DNA of 64,000 nucleotides from an uncultured Bacteroides sp. (lineage in GTDB: Bacteria; Bacteroidota; Bacteroidia; Bacteroidales; Bacteroidaceae). The notes below the pieces were generated by a model, which had not been told where the DNA came from, searched no databases, and saw only the letters and a list, made by a program, of their open reading frames with translations. Position 1 is the first letter of the stretch; each line of letters starts with the position of its first letter. Shown in pieces: positions 1 to 9,500 of this stretch. The position numbers and the translations under genes were made by a program. The stretch is taken from assembly GCA_949288715.1 (NCBI GenBank), contig CASELH010000006.1:1-64000 (forward strand), in the 5' to 3' direction.

Positions 1-359
1 ACCTGGTTTGCACGATTGATGGCATTATAGGTATTGCTCCACGTATCACGCCCCACGGCATTCATCAAGTTCATCGTGTGGTTGGACATCTGCACCCACT
101 CGAAGGTTGCGGTATTGGCCGTACTCTCATCAGCTATCACGTTAAACCCGCGCAAAGCTGTTCCACCCATGAATCCTCCTGAACGGACTTGATTATAGGC
201 GCCCAACAATAGTTTTTCAAGGTCATCCTTTGTTTGGATACGGTCTTCAATCAGTTCCAAATTATCCGGCTTTATCTGAAGGAAAGCCATATCATCGCAA
301 GACGACAACAACATTGCCGAAAATGCTACCGGCAACACATATTTCATTTTCATTATCAT
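1..359 (-). CDS. SusD/RagB-like glycan-binding lipoprotein, N-terminal part (cut by window edge)
   Basis: Read leftward from an ATG at 359, the frame stays open to the window edge, giving about 119 residues. It begins with a signal peptide ending in the lipobox LSSC (Cys21), so it should be a lipoprotein. The next stretch (KDDLEKLLLGAYNQVRSG, then DTWSNTYNAINRANQV) is typical of the N-terminal SusD/RagB region, where helices and TPR-like repeats start. SusD proteins sit on the cell surface, bind glycans and cap the SusC transporter. The gene lies 12 bp downstream of the SusC stop in the same direction, the usual susC-susD order. Function beyond glycan binding cannot be judged because the rest is missing. 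Other in-frame ATGs at 353 and 347 are possible starts. Confidence 0.88.
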   Translation of the reverse strand, partial: MIMKMKYVLPVAFSAMLLSSCDDMAFLQIKPDNLELIEDRIQTKDDLEKLLLGAYNQVRSGGFMGGTALRGFNVIADESTANTATFEWVQMSNHTMNLMNAVGRDTWSNTYNAINRANQ

Positions 360-371
360 GGTCTTTATCGA

Positions 372-3300
372 TTAGAAATTTACACTTAATCCCACGGTAT
401 ACGTCCGGGCTTGTGGAGCCGTCAAGTAAGTGACGTTCAAACTCAAGTTACGCTTTTGAGCACTGTCCACGTCGCGCATGATTTCCGGCTCGCCATGGTA
501 CTTATTATAATACTCACTAAATAATGTCAGCAAGTTCGTTGCTTGTGCAAAGACACGGATATCACGGATGTGCCACTTCTGTAACTTTTCGCCACGGAAA
601 GTATAACCCACGTTCACATTCTTCAGGCGCAAGAAACCGGCATCGTGCAAATATTCCGTGGTGTTACGGCTCAACTCAATACCGCTGCTGCCCAAGCTGA
701 CACGAGGAACATCCGTAATGTCACCCGGCTGCTGCCAACGGTCAAGCACGTTTCTCTTCAAACTCCAGGTACCCACGTTGTTCATTTGGAACTTCTCTGC
801 ATCGTCAAAGATGTTACCGCCTATTTGGAAAGTGAACATCAGGCCGAAATCCCAATTCTTATAAGTAAAGGTATTGTTGAAGCCGCCTACGAAATCCGGA
901 TTCGGATGCCCTACGGGCTGACGGTCACGGTCGGCATTATATTCCTTCGTTTCGCCTACCGGATTCCCGTTATCGTCCAGCTGCTCATAAACAGGCATAC
1001 CGTCTGCCGGGTCTACATACAGGAATTTAACCAGATAATTCACACCAATCGGCTGGCCTTTGATAACACGTGTATCGCCCTCACCTTGCAAAGCGTCCGG
1101 GCCGGCAGTACCTACATCCAACACTTTATTCTTGTTCCAGCTGATGTTGAAATCGGTAGTCCACGTAAAATCGCGGTTTGTGATGTTGACCGACTTAATG
1201 TTGAATTCAACACCCGTATTACGAACTTTGCCTACATTGCCAAGGAATGTGGTATAACCTCCCGAAGCCGGCACACTGACATTCAAGAACAAGTCTTTAG
1301 AATACTTGTTGTAGAAACCTATTTCACCCGAAATGCGGTTGCGCAAGAAGCCGTATTCCAGACCGACGTCTACCGTAGAAGTCGTTTCCCACTTCAGGTC
1401 TGAATTTTGCAGGTTATTGATATACCAATAGTTCTGACCTTGATACAGTTGATTCGTATTCACACTTACCGTACCCCACTGCGCATAGTTGGGAATTTCG
1501 GCATTACCCGTTATACCAAAACCGGCCTTAAGTTTCAACAGACTAAGGACATCATTGTCTTTCAAGAAGTCTTCTTCCGTAAGCAACCAGCCAACAGAAG
1601 CGGCAGGGAAGTTACCAAACTTATTGTTCGCACCGAAACGCGAAGAGCCATCCCGACGGAATGTTCCGGTAAACATATAACGGTCTTTAAGGGTATAGTT
1701 GACGCGTCCGAAGAAAGAAATGAACGAATAATCCTCATTGGGATTTCTCGTAAAAGTCCTGTTTGCCTCGTCGTAAGCCGGATGCTTGAACAACCAGTTT
1801 TCGGTGCCCGGAGTAAATACGATATTAGTATAATTGGACACCCGGGTAGATTTCATGGCTTCCGTACCAATCATAAAGTGGAAACGATGGTCGTCACCAA
1901 TATTTAAACTATAGTTCAGCAACGCTTTCGCATTCCAGTTGGTTTCATAGCGGTTGGTGACATTGCTATTGGGCTGAGTGGATAAATACTGAGTCTGGAG
2001 GAAATTGGACGCATTATCACGATAGTCAATATTGCCCTCAACGCGCAAAGACAAATCTTTAATAATCTGAAGGTCTGCATACAAGCTTGCCATTGTACGG
2101 TCAGTAAATATGCGGCGGCGCTTTTCATATATCTCTGTTATCGGATTGGTCGACATGGGGAAAATGTAATACGAACCATCCTCATTATATACCGGGAAGT
2201 AAGGCAATGCATCACTGATGGCACGCCCATAGCCACCATCCCAACCGGTAGGTACCGGACGATGGTCTACGTGCGAATAGCTCAAATTGGCACCCACTTT
2301 CAATATGGATATAGGATTATAATCCACATTCAGTCTGAGGCTTGTACGACCAAAGTGATCCTCTTTCATGTATGAATTCTCTGCCACGTGCGAAATGCCG
2401 GCATAGGTCTTTATCTTCTTATTACCCCAAGATATCGAGAAATCCGTATAGCTGGAGACGCCGACACGGGTCACTTCATCTTCCCAATCCGTGTTGTTCA
2501 TCAATGCCTGTTCTCTGGTAAACCCTCCCGGATAAGTGGTTACGGTAGCCGGATTGATGGAACCTGACGGATTAAACTGATAGTCATTCCGCAAAGCTTC
2601 ATCGTAGATTTCAAGATACTCCCTGGTGTTCAGCATGTCCGGTGTCACATTGGGAGTAGAGAAGGCAACTTTCTGGCTGAAACTGATCTGAGGTTTACCC
2701 TCTTTACCCCGCTTGGTAGTAATCAAGACAACGCCATTCGCACCGCGCGAGCCATAGATTGCTGTGGCCGAAGCATCCTTTAGGATGTCGATGCTCTCAA
2801 TGTCGTTTGAGTTGATGGATGAAAGCGGATTGTCTTGCGCGCCACCGATACGGTCGCCGGCATTCTGCATGATGGGTATACCGTCCACTACAATCAGCGG
2901 GTCACCTCCTGCGGTAATGGAGGCGATACCACGTACACGTATCGCGGCTCCCGAACCTGCCAAACCGGAGGATTGCGTCACCTGCACACCGGCCGCCCGG
3001 CCTTGAAGCGCAGCATCGAATGAACTGGTGGGTACTGATGCTAATTCATCTCCTCCCACTTTTGCAATAGAGCCGGTCACATCACGTTTGTTCTGCACGC
3101 CGTAGCCTACAACTACAACTTCATCCAGTGCCTCAACATCCTCCACCAAACGTACCATAATCTGGCTTTGATTGCCAACCCTAATTTCTTGCGTACGATA
3201 GCCGATGTAAGAATAAACCAAGATGGAGTTCTCATCGGGCACCGTGATTTCATACTTCCCGTCCATATCGGAGGTAGTGCCCTGCGTTGTACCTTTCACT

Positions 3301-3482
3301 TGAATGGTGATGAATGGCAGCGGCTCGTTTGTCGTACCATCCACAGCCACACCTGTCACTTTCTTTTGTGCAAACGCTACAGAAGAAACAAGCAATAAGG
3401 CTAACAACAACACATTCTTTACCATAGAATGGCTAACTCGTTTCTCTTTCTGTAGCGAGAAACACTCATTCTTCATGTCCAT
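372..3482 (-). CDS. SusC/RagA-type TonB-dependent outer-membrane glycan transporter
   Basis: The 1036-residue protein has the length and order of a SusC transporter. A long, basic N-region is followed by a hydrophobic signal segment ending AFAQ (about residue 39). Next comes a carboxypeptidase-regulatory-like domain (about 42-112), a TonB-box region EALDEVVVVGYG, and the plug motif SATAIYGSRGANGVVLITT. The large beta-barrel ends in an aromatic residue (VGLSVNF). Such proteins import oligosaccharides with TonB energy, together with the SusD partner encoded 12 bp downstream. The start at 3482 is an ATG; ATGs at 3476 and 3425 are alternatives, and the last would leave a more standard short signal peptide. 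The gene is probably in one leftward operon with the DUF1080 and GH13 genes. The substrate is inferred, from the GH13 neighbour, to be an alpha-glucan. Confidence 0.95.
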   Translation of the reverse strand: MDMKNECFSLQKEKRVSHSMVKNVLLLALLLVSSVAFAQKKVTGVAVDGTTNEPLPFITIQVKGTTQGTTSDMDGKYEITVPDENSILVYSYIGYRTQEIRVGNQSQIMVRLVEDVEALDEVVVVGYGVQNKRDVTGSIAKVGGDELASVPTSSFDAALQGRAAGVQVTQSSGLAGSGAAIRVRGIASITAGGDPLIVVDGIPIMQNAGDRIGGAQDNPLSSINSNDIESIDILKDASATAIYGSRGANGVVLITTKRGKEGKPQISFSQKVAFSTPNVTPDMLNTREYLEIYDEALRNDYQFNPSGSINPATVTTYPGGFTREQALMNNTDWEDEVTRVGVSSYTDFSISWGNKKIKTYAGISHVAENSYMKEDHFGRTSLRLNVDYNPISILKVGANLSYSHVDHRPVPTGWDGGYGRAISDALPYFPVYNEDGSYYIFPMSTNPITEIYEKRRRIFTDRTMASLYADLQIIKDLSLRVEGNIDYRDNASNFLQTQYLSTQPNSNVTNRYETNWNAKALLNYSLNIGDDHRFHFMIGTEAMKSTRVSNYTNIVFTPGTENWLFKHPAYDEANRTFTRNPNEDYSFISFFGRVNYTLKDRYMFTGTFRRDGSSRFGANNKFGNFPAASVGWLLTEEDFLKDNDVLSLLKLKAGFGITGNAEIPNYAQWGTVSVNTNQLYQGQNYWYINNLQNSDLKWETTSTVDVGLEYGFLRNRISGEIGFYNKYSKDLFLNVSVPASGGYTTFLGNVGKVRNTGVEFNIKSVNITNRDFTWTTDFNISWNKNKVLDVGTAGPDALQGEGDTRVIKGQPIGVNYLVKFLYVDPADGMPVYEQLDDNGNPVGETKEYNADRDRQPVGHPNPDFVGGFNNTFTYKNWDFGLMFTFQIGGNIFDDAEKFQMNNVGTWSLKRNVLDRWQQPGDITDVPRVSLGSSGIELSRNTTEYLHDAGFLRLKNVNVGYTFRGEKLQKWHIRDIRVFAQATNLLTLFSEYYNKYHGEPEIMRDVDSAQKRNLSLNVTYLTAPQARTYTVGLSVNF

Positions 3483-3505
3483 AAATAACTTGTTTTGATT
3501 TAAAA

Positions 3506-5347
3506 TTAATAAAGCTCCAATACATAAACTCCCCTCGCCGGAATGGTCAATGCGGGCGATAAGGCCAGCTCTTGCCCGGTCACTACATCTTTGCCCTTCG
3601 TATAAGAGGCTGTCACTTCGCTAAAGCGCTCCATGGGCAAGGTGCGTTCTTCATCCATGCCATTCATTACGACCAATACTGTTTTTCCTTCGTAAATGCG
3701 GGCATAGACGTAGCATCCCGTCTGGTCGGGCATGTAGTGCACCAGCTTGCCCCGTGTCACGGCGTCAGAAGTCTTCCGCCAGTTCAGCAAGGTGCGCATG
3801 TAGTTCCATGCCTCGTTTTGCCGGGGAGTCCGGCCTTCCGGTGTAAAGGCATCCACCTCGTCTCCCGGCCAACCGCCGGGGAAATCCTGACGGATACGCC
3901 CGTCGCCGGCTTTCTTCAAGCCGGTCATCAGAATTTCCGTCCCGTAATAGATTTGTGGAATCCCTCGCGTAGTCAGCAAGAATGCAATGCCTTGCTTGTA
4001 CCTTTGCAAATCTTTGGCACCGTCAAGGTTAAAGCGACCCAAATCGTGATTGTCCAGGAAAATCAGGATGTTGTTCAGATCCGGGAAAAGGAAATCCTGT
4101 GCAATCACCTCATACAGCTTGAACAAGCCTGCTTCAAAGCCTTCTTGGTTGGAGCACTCGTCCGTAAAAGCTTTTTGCGCCGTGAAAGTCAGGTCAAAGT
4201 CCATGACCGTCTTCAAGTGGGAGTTGCGGTCGTTTACCTTAGAGTCCCTTTGCCACCAGGCAGAGGCCGTTCCTTTAGGATACCATGCTTCGCCTACAAT
4301 GTTGAAGTCCGGATATTCTGCCTCGACTTCCTGGCACCATTGCGCCATAAAGTCGTAATCGGCATAGGCATGCGTATCTTGCCGGATGCCATCAATGCGG
4401 GCGTATTCAATCCACCAAATGCTGTTTTGAATCAGGTAACGGGCCAAGTGCCTGTTCCGTTGATTCAAGTCGGGCATGCCGGGGCTGAACCACCCGTTTA
4501 TCAGGATGTCCTTCTCCGTTTGGGCGGCATGCACATCCATCAGGGTCCATTTGCTGTGATTGGTCTGGACAAAATGCTCCTGGTTGTTCAGCCAGTCGGA
4601 CGCGGGCAGGTCTTTCATCCACCAATGCGAGCTGCCGCAATGGTTGAATATCATGTCCATCACCACCTTCATGCCTTTGGCATGCGCCTTGTCCACAAAC
4701 TCGCAATACTCCTCGTTAGTACCGAAGCGGGGGTCTACCCGGTAGAAATCGGTAATGGCATAGCCATGATAAGAGCCTCCGGGCATCCGGTTCTCCAGCA
4801 CCGGGTTCAGCCAAATGGTGGTGAAGCCCAGGTCTTGGATGTAATCGAGCTTGTTGATGATGCCCCGCAGGTCTCCTCCATGCCGGGCGCCGCTTTTCGA
4901 GCGGTCAACCTTCACGTCATCCCAGTTATCATTGGAGGGGTCGGCATTGGCAAAACGGTCGGGGGTAATCAGGTACATCACATCGGCGGGAGAGAATCCG
5001 GCCGCTCCCGGCTTCTTGTTCCGCTCGCGCAGTTCAAACTTCCGGACAGTTGTCTTCTTCCCGTCTTGAAAGGTGATGTCCATCACTCCCGGGGAAGCCT
5101 TTTCGGAGATATCCAGATAGAGGAAAAGATAATTAGGGTTTTCCACCCCTACTGCTTCCTTGAGCCTTACACCCGGATAGTCGACATGCACTTGGGCGTC
5201 CGCGATATTCTCACCATAGACCATAATCTGCAACTCGTGGTTCTTCATGCCCACCCACCAGCATGCAGGGTCCATGCGTTCAATGTCAATCGCGTAAACG
5301 CCCGTAGTGCATACAAGACAAAAAAGGAATAAAATCAAGTTTCTCAT
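3506..5347 (-). CDS. GH13 alpha-amylase family enzyme, SusA/neopullulanase-like
   Basis: This 613-residue protein has a Sec signal peptide (about 1-19, no lipobox), so it is probably periplasmic like SusA rather than surface-bound like SusG. An N-terminal cyclomaltodextrinase-type beta domain (about 20-115) precedes the catalytic barrel. The four GH13 regions are visible: DMIFNH (231-236), GIRQD with nucleophile Asp324, GEAW with acid/base Glu353, and DNHD with Asp435. A C-terminal beta domain follows. The length is close to that of SusA-type neopullulanases (about 615 residues). The predicted role is hydrolysis of alpha-1,4 and possibly alpha-1,6 glucosidic bonds in imported malto-oligosaccharides. 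It lies between the DUF1080 gene and susC, with gaps of about 25-35 bp, which supports an operon. Exact specificity (amylase, pullulanase or cyclodextrinase) is inference. Confidence 0.93.
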   Translation of the reverse strand: MRNLILFLFCLVCTTGVYAIDIERMDPACWWVGMKNHELQIMVYGENIADAQVHVDYPGVRLKEAVGVENPNYLFLYLDISEKASPGVMDITFQDGKKTTVRKFELRERNKKPGAAGFSPADVMYLITPDRFANADPSNDNWDDVKVDRSKSGARHGGDLRGIINKLDYIQDLGFTTIWLNPVLENRMPGGSYHGYAITDFYRVDPRFGTNEEYCEFVDKAHAKGMKVVMDMIFNHCGSSHWWMKDLPASDWLNNQEHFVQTNHSKWTLMDVHAAQTEKDILINGWFSPGMPDLNQRNRHLARYLIQNSIWWIEYARIDGIRQDTHAYADYDFMAQWCQEVEAEYPDFNIVGEAWYPKGTASAWWQRDSKVNDRNSHLKTVMDFDLTFTAQKAFTDECSNQEGFEAGLFKLYEVIAQDFLFPDLNNILIFLDNHDLGRFNLDGAKDLQRYKQGIAFLLTTRGIPQIYYGTEILMTGLKKAGDGRIRQDFPGGWPGDEVDAFTPEGRTPRQNEAWNYMRTLLNWRKTSDAVTRGKLVHYMPDQTGCYVYARIYEGKTVLVVMNGMDEERTLPMERFSEVTASYTKGKDVVTGQELALSPALTIPARGVYVLELY

Positions 5348-5382
5348 CTTGCTTCACTTGTATGTCTTTACTCCTCTTTGCC

Positions 5383-6129
5383 TTATAAGTCACGAATCCA
5401 GATGTTGCGGAAAGCCACTTCCACACCATGGTCTTGCAGGCTCAAAGGCATGCGTCCGTGTGCCGTGTAGCTTGGCAGCCCTGTGTAAGGAGTGGTTCCC
5501 TGCAGCACGTAGTTGTTCTGCACGACTACACCGTTCAGCACCACCGTTATCATGGCCGGTGCCTCCAGCTTGCCGCCGGTGCCGAAGCGGGGAGCTTTCC
5601 AGTAGATGTCGTACACCTGCCACTCATCGGTGCCGGTAAAGGGATTCACCAACGGGGCGCTTTGCTTGTAGATGCTGCCTACATAACCATTTACATAGGT
5701 AGGATTGTCCTCGCAATCCAGCACCTGCACCTCATAACGGTTTTGCAGCATGATGCCGCTGTTCCCTTTCATCTGTAAGGTGTTTTCCTTGCCGGGCACG
5801 GGCGTCTTGAACTCAATGTGCAGCTGGCAATCGCCAAAGTACTGCTTGGTCTGGATAGAGCCGGCGCCTGGAGCCACAATCATGGCACCATCTTTCACCG
5901 TCCACTTTGCAGGACTGCCATCCATCGATTCCCATTGGGAGAGGTCTTTCCCGTCGAACAGGACAATGGCGTCGGAAGGCGCACTTGTTCCTTTACCGGG
6001 TGTCACTTTGGCCGGCACGGGATGATACCATTCCGTACTTTCGGGTTTCCACTGTTCGCGTGGTGATTGTGCATGCGCTACATACGCGCCACACAGCAAG
6101 AGACTGAATAAAATAACTGCTTTTTTCAT
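5383..6129 (-). CDS. DUF1080 (3-keto-disaccharide hydrolase family) secreted protein
   Basis: The 248-residue protein has a signal peptide (KKAVILFSLLLCGAYVAHAQ) and one DUF1080 jelly-roll domain. Its hallmarks are the opening IVLFDGKDLSQWESMDG, the middle IEFKTP and NSGIMLQNRYEVQVLDC, and the closing RNIWIRDL. The domain is named after enzymes that cleave 3-keto-glycosides, and many Bacteroidales copies are uncharacterised. A longer reading frame opens at 6249, but the ATG at 6129 is chosen because it places a clean signal peptide at the N-terminus. It is the first gene of the leftward operon that continues into GH13, SusC and SusD. Its presence in an amylase locus suggests processing of oxidised oligosaccharides, but no dedicated oxidase lies in this operon within the window. 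The nearest Gfo/Idh/MocA genes are in the next PUL. Confidence 0.85.
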   Translation of the reverse strand: MKKAVILFSLLLCGAYVAHAQSPREQWKPESTEWYHPVPAKVTPGKGTSAPSDAIVLFDGKDLSQWESMDGSPAKWTVKDGAMIVAPGAGSIQTKQYFGDCQLHIEFKTPVPGKENTLQMKGNSGIMLQNRYEVQVLDCEDNPTYVNGYVGSIYKQSAPLVNPFTGTDEWQVYDIYWKAPRFGTGGKLEAPAMITVVLNGVVVQNNYVLQGTTPYTGLPSYTAHGRMPLSLQDHGVEVAFRNIWIRDL

Positions 6130-6548
6130 ACTACATACTAATTTATTATATGGTATTACATTTATATTTTGCCACGATTTTCTCTTCACAAAAAACGTGT
6201 CACAAAAATAAGCCGCATCCTTCCCAATTGGCATTTTCAAGCATTCCAAAACGATTTACTTTCGTATCAATTATGCTGACGGTAGGAAGTCTAAGCCCCA
6301 TACTGATACAATATCGACAGAAAATGATACGATATCGTATAAAACAGCCCTAAAAGTCCTTTTTGGTAGCCTTCCTACGCCAGCTCGGTAGCCTTCCTAC
6401 GCCAGCATGGTAGCGTAGGAAAGCTACCGGGGAAGTCCTTAATGAACAGGGAAAGCCATTTAAAAATTCTTTTCACCCGCTTGCCTGCACCGATTTTTTT
6501 CACTACCATTGCGTGAAAATTCAAATCTATTAATTACAGTAAAATACT
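6130..6548. promoter_or_regulatory. Divergent intergenic region between PUL operon and its hybrid sensor
   Basis: This 419-bp gap holds no convincing gene. Read on the minus strand, 6210-6203 is TATTTTTG, a match to the Bacteroidales -7 element TAnnTTTG, about 75 bp before the DUF1080 start; no clear TTTG -33 element was found. At 6305-6316 and 6326-6337 there are two related copies of GATAC(A/G)ATATCG, 21 bp apart. The second is part of the perfect 14-bp palindrome ATACGATATCGTAT (6327-6340). These are candidate regulator-binding sites. A 22-bp repeat array follows at 6365-6430 and is listed separately. Confidence 0.4.
6365..6430. repeat. 22-bp tandem array with hairpin, locus A
   Basis: The 20-mer GGTAGCCTTCCTACGCCAGC occurs exactly at 6365 and 6387. 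A third unit at 6409 starts with GGTAGC but carries the inverted sequence GCGTAGGAAAGCTACC. The unit starts are spaced exactly 22 bp. The second and third units can pair as a hairpin of about 16 bp (6387-6402 with 6413-6428, one mismatch). The array lies upstream of the hybrid sensor gene. Confidence 0.8.
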
Positions 6549-9500
6549 ATGAAACCAGGAATGCTAATCATCGGACTATTCACATGGATTCAACTGAACG
6601 CAAACCCATTTTACTTCAGGACATACGACATAGAAGACGGCTTGTGCCACAACTACGCTTTTTGCTGCGCGCAAGACAGCTATGGATTCATGTGGTTCGG
6701 CACCAAAGCAGGGCTCACCAGCTTTGACGGCAAGACCTTTTATACGCACAAAGATTACTCCTCCGGAGAAGGCGCGCTGATAAGCTACAACATACTCGAC
6801 CTGGAGAAAAGCCCCACCGGGCAAATGTGGGTAAGCACCGACAATGGTGTACAGAAATATGACTACCAGAGCGATTCGTTCGCCCCCGTCCTCGACTTCA
6901 CCAAAGACCAAAGTTTCCATGCCCTACAGTTCGACCGGGAGGGCAACTTGTGGATGCTGGCCTACGGGTATTCATTGATAAAGTATGACGAAGGCAAGGA
7001 CGAGCACACCACTTATATGCATAAAGGAGACGACCCCATCATCGCCTTCCACATCACTCAGCAAGGACAGATTTGGGCGGCCACTGCAAGAGGGAATATC
7101 GTGTTCTTAAATCAGGATGGGGACGGCGAATTCACCTCCATCGGCCTCCCCCCAATTGAAGGAATCACTACCCTATGGGCCTCGCCGCAGGACAGCCTCA
7201 TCCTAATCGGTACGACAGACAACGGCATCAAGCGAATCGACCTGGCAAGCAACACGTGCAGGGATATCCTTCCAAGCAAAAAAGAATTTCCGCTCTACAC
7301 CCGGAAAATAACCCAAATGAACGACGGCAAAGTCTGGATTGGGACGTTCAACGGCATTTACATCTACGACATCCACACGGACACGCTCACCTCCATCCGA
7401 CGCGACCCGGGCAATCCCTATTCCCTGTCCAACGATGCCATCCAAGACATTTTTCAGGACGACGAGAACGGCATTTGGATCTGCACGGATAACGGAGGCA
7501 TCAGCTACCTGCCCCCTTACTCCGAGTTCGAGAAATACTATGACATCGACGGAGAGAATACGATAAAAGGAAACATCATTCATGACATCTGCACCGACCA
7601 CAACGGCAACTTGTGGATTGGCACCGAAGATGCAGGCATCAACAAGTTTGACAGGAAGCGCAACGCCTTCCAAGTCTTCAATGACAAGAACGGCCTTTCC
7701 CAAAACTGCATCCACGGGCTGGCCGTTATCGGCAATAAGCTCTGGATAGGGACACATGCCAACGGGATAGACGTAATGGACTTACGCACAGAACGCATCA
7801 CAAGGCATTACACCCTGTCGCCCAACGCCATGATGCACACCAACAATATCGTCGTCTATCTGTATCAGACGCGCGACAAACAGCTTTACGTGGCTACCAA
7901 TTTAGGAGTTTACCGCTTCAATGCCGCTGAAGACAAGTTTGAACTCTCCCCCCAGTTTCCCAACAATTGCCGCATTCAGACGCTCTTTGAAGACCATGAA
8001 GGAACAATTTGGGCCGGAACGGTAAACAGGGGATTGTATTATTACGACCCCTCTACCGGCCGTCACGGAGAGTTCAAGCTGGATTCACTCAGCCTTAGAA
8101 TGAACCGCACCGTCAACCACATCCATGAAGACAAGCAGCACAACCTGTGGTTTGCCACCGGCAACGGAGTCAAGATGTACAACCGCAAAACAAGGCAAAC
8201 GCGCCAATACGACATGCTGGACGGCCTGCCCAGTGGCATCATCTACCGCATAGAGGAAGACGACAAGGGATACTTGTGGATAAGTACGGCAAACGGGTTG
8301 GCCTGCCTGAGCCCCACCGACCATACTATCAAGGCATTCAAGAAAGAGCATGGACTAACCTCCAACCAGTTCAATTACAATTCTTCATTGCGGGCTTCGG
8401 ACGGAACCTTGTTTTTTGGCAGCCTGAAAGGCATGATTAGCTTCCGGCCGGACAGCATCCATGAATTTTCCGTCCGTCCCAAAACCTACATTTCCCGCAT
8501 AAGCTACAACGACCCGGACCAGAACCTGCTGCATCAAGAAAACATTATACTGAAAAAGGAAATCACATTGGCTTATAACCAATCCACTTTCCACATCGAT
8601 TACATTTCACTCAATTACCAAGCCCCCGACCTGACCCGCTATGCCTACCGGATGGAGGGGCTGAATACGGAGTGGAATCAAGTAGAAGGAGAAAACCGGA
8701 TTTACTTCACCAAATTACCTCCCGGCACCTATACCTTCATGCTCAAAGCAGCAAACTTGTCCGGCATCTGGAGCGAAGAGCCGGCCACCTTCCGCATCAT
8801 CGTGCTTCCTCCGTGGTGGCTGTCCACCTGGGCCTGTATAGTTTACGTCATCATCGCCGCCGGAAGCGTCATACTGCTGATTCTGTTCGTCACGCGACGC
8901 AATAAAGCTAAAATGATGCTGGCAATGAAGGAATTTGAAGACGAAAAAGAAAAAGAGCTCTACCGGGCAAAAATAGACTTCTTCATCAACATCGCACATG
9001 AAGTGCGCACACCTTTGACACTGATAAAAACCCCGCTGGACCAATTGATGAAGGACGACAAATTGTCTCCAAATGCAAGGAAGTATCTCACCATCATCAA
9101 CAAAAATGCAAACCGCCTGTTAAACCTGGTCAACCAATTACTGGACTTCCGGAAAGCTGAAGCCGAAGGCAACAGACTGAACTTTGTAGAAACAGATATC
9201 ATCGCCTTAATCCACGAAGTCTGTGACTACTTCCGCGAAGCCGCAGAGCAAAAAGCAATCCGCCTAAGCATCGAAAGCAATGAGGATGCTTTTTACGCCT
9301 ACATCGACAAAGAAGCTTGTACTAAAATTCTTAGCAATCTCTTGTCCAATGCCATCAAATATGCAGCCAGCCTCATCGAGATTCAATTCAAAGTTCAGAA
9401 TAACCAACATTTCACGATTGACATCACCAATGACGGCGAAGTAATTCCCAATGAACACAAGGAAAAACTGTTTGAGCCCTTCTTCCGTAGCCATCCGGAC

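Noticed and set aside
3506..5347. SusG-type surface amylase call for the GH13 protein
   Set aside because: No lipobox is present and the N-terminal cyclomaltodextrinase-type domain fits SusA/neopullulanase better.
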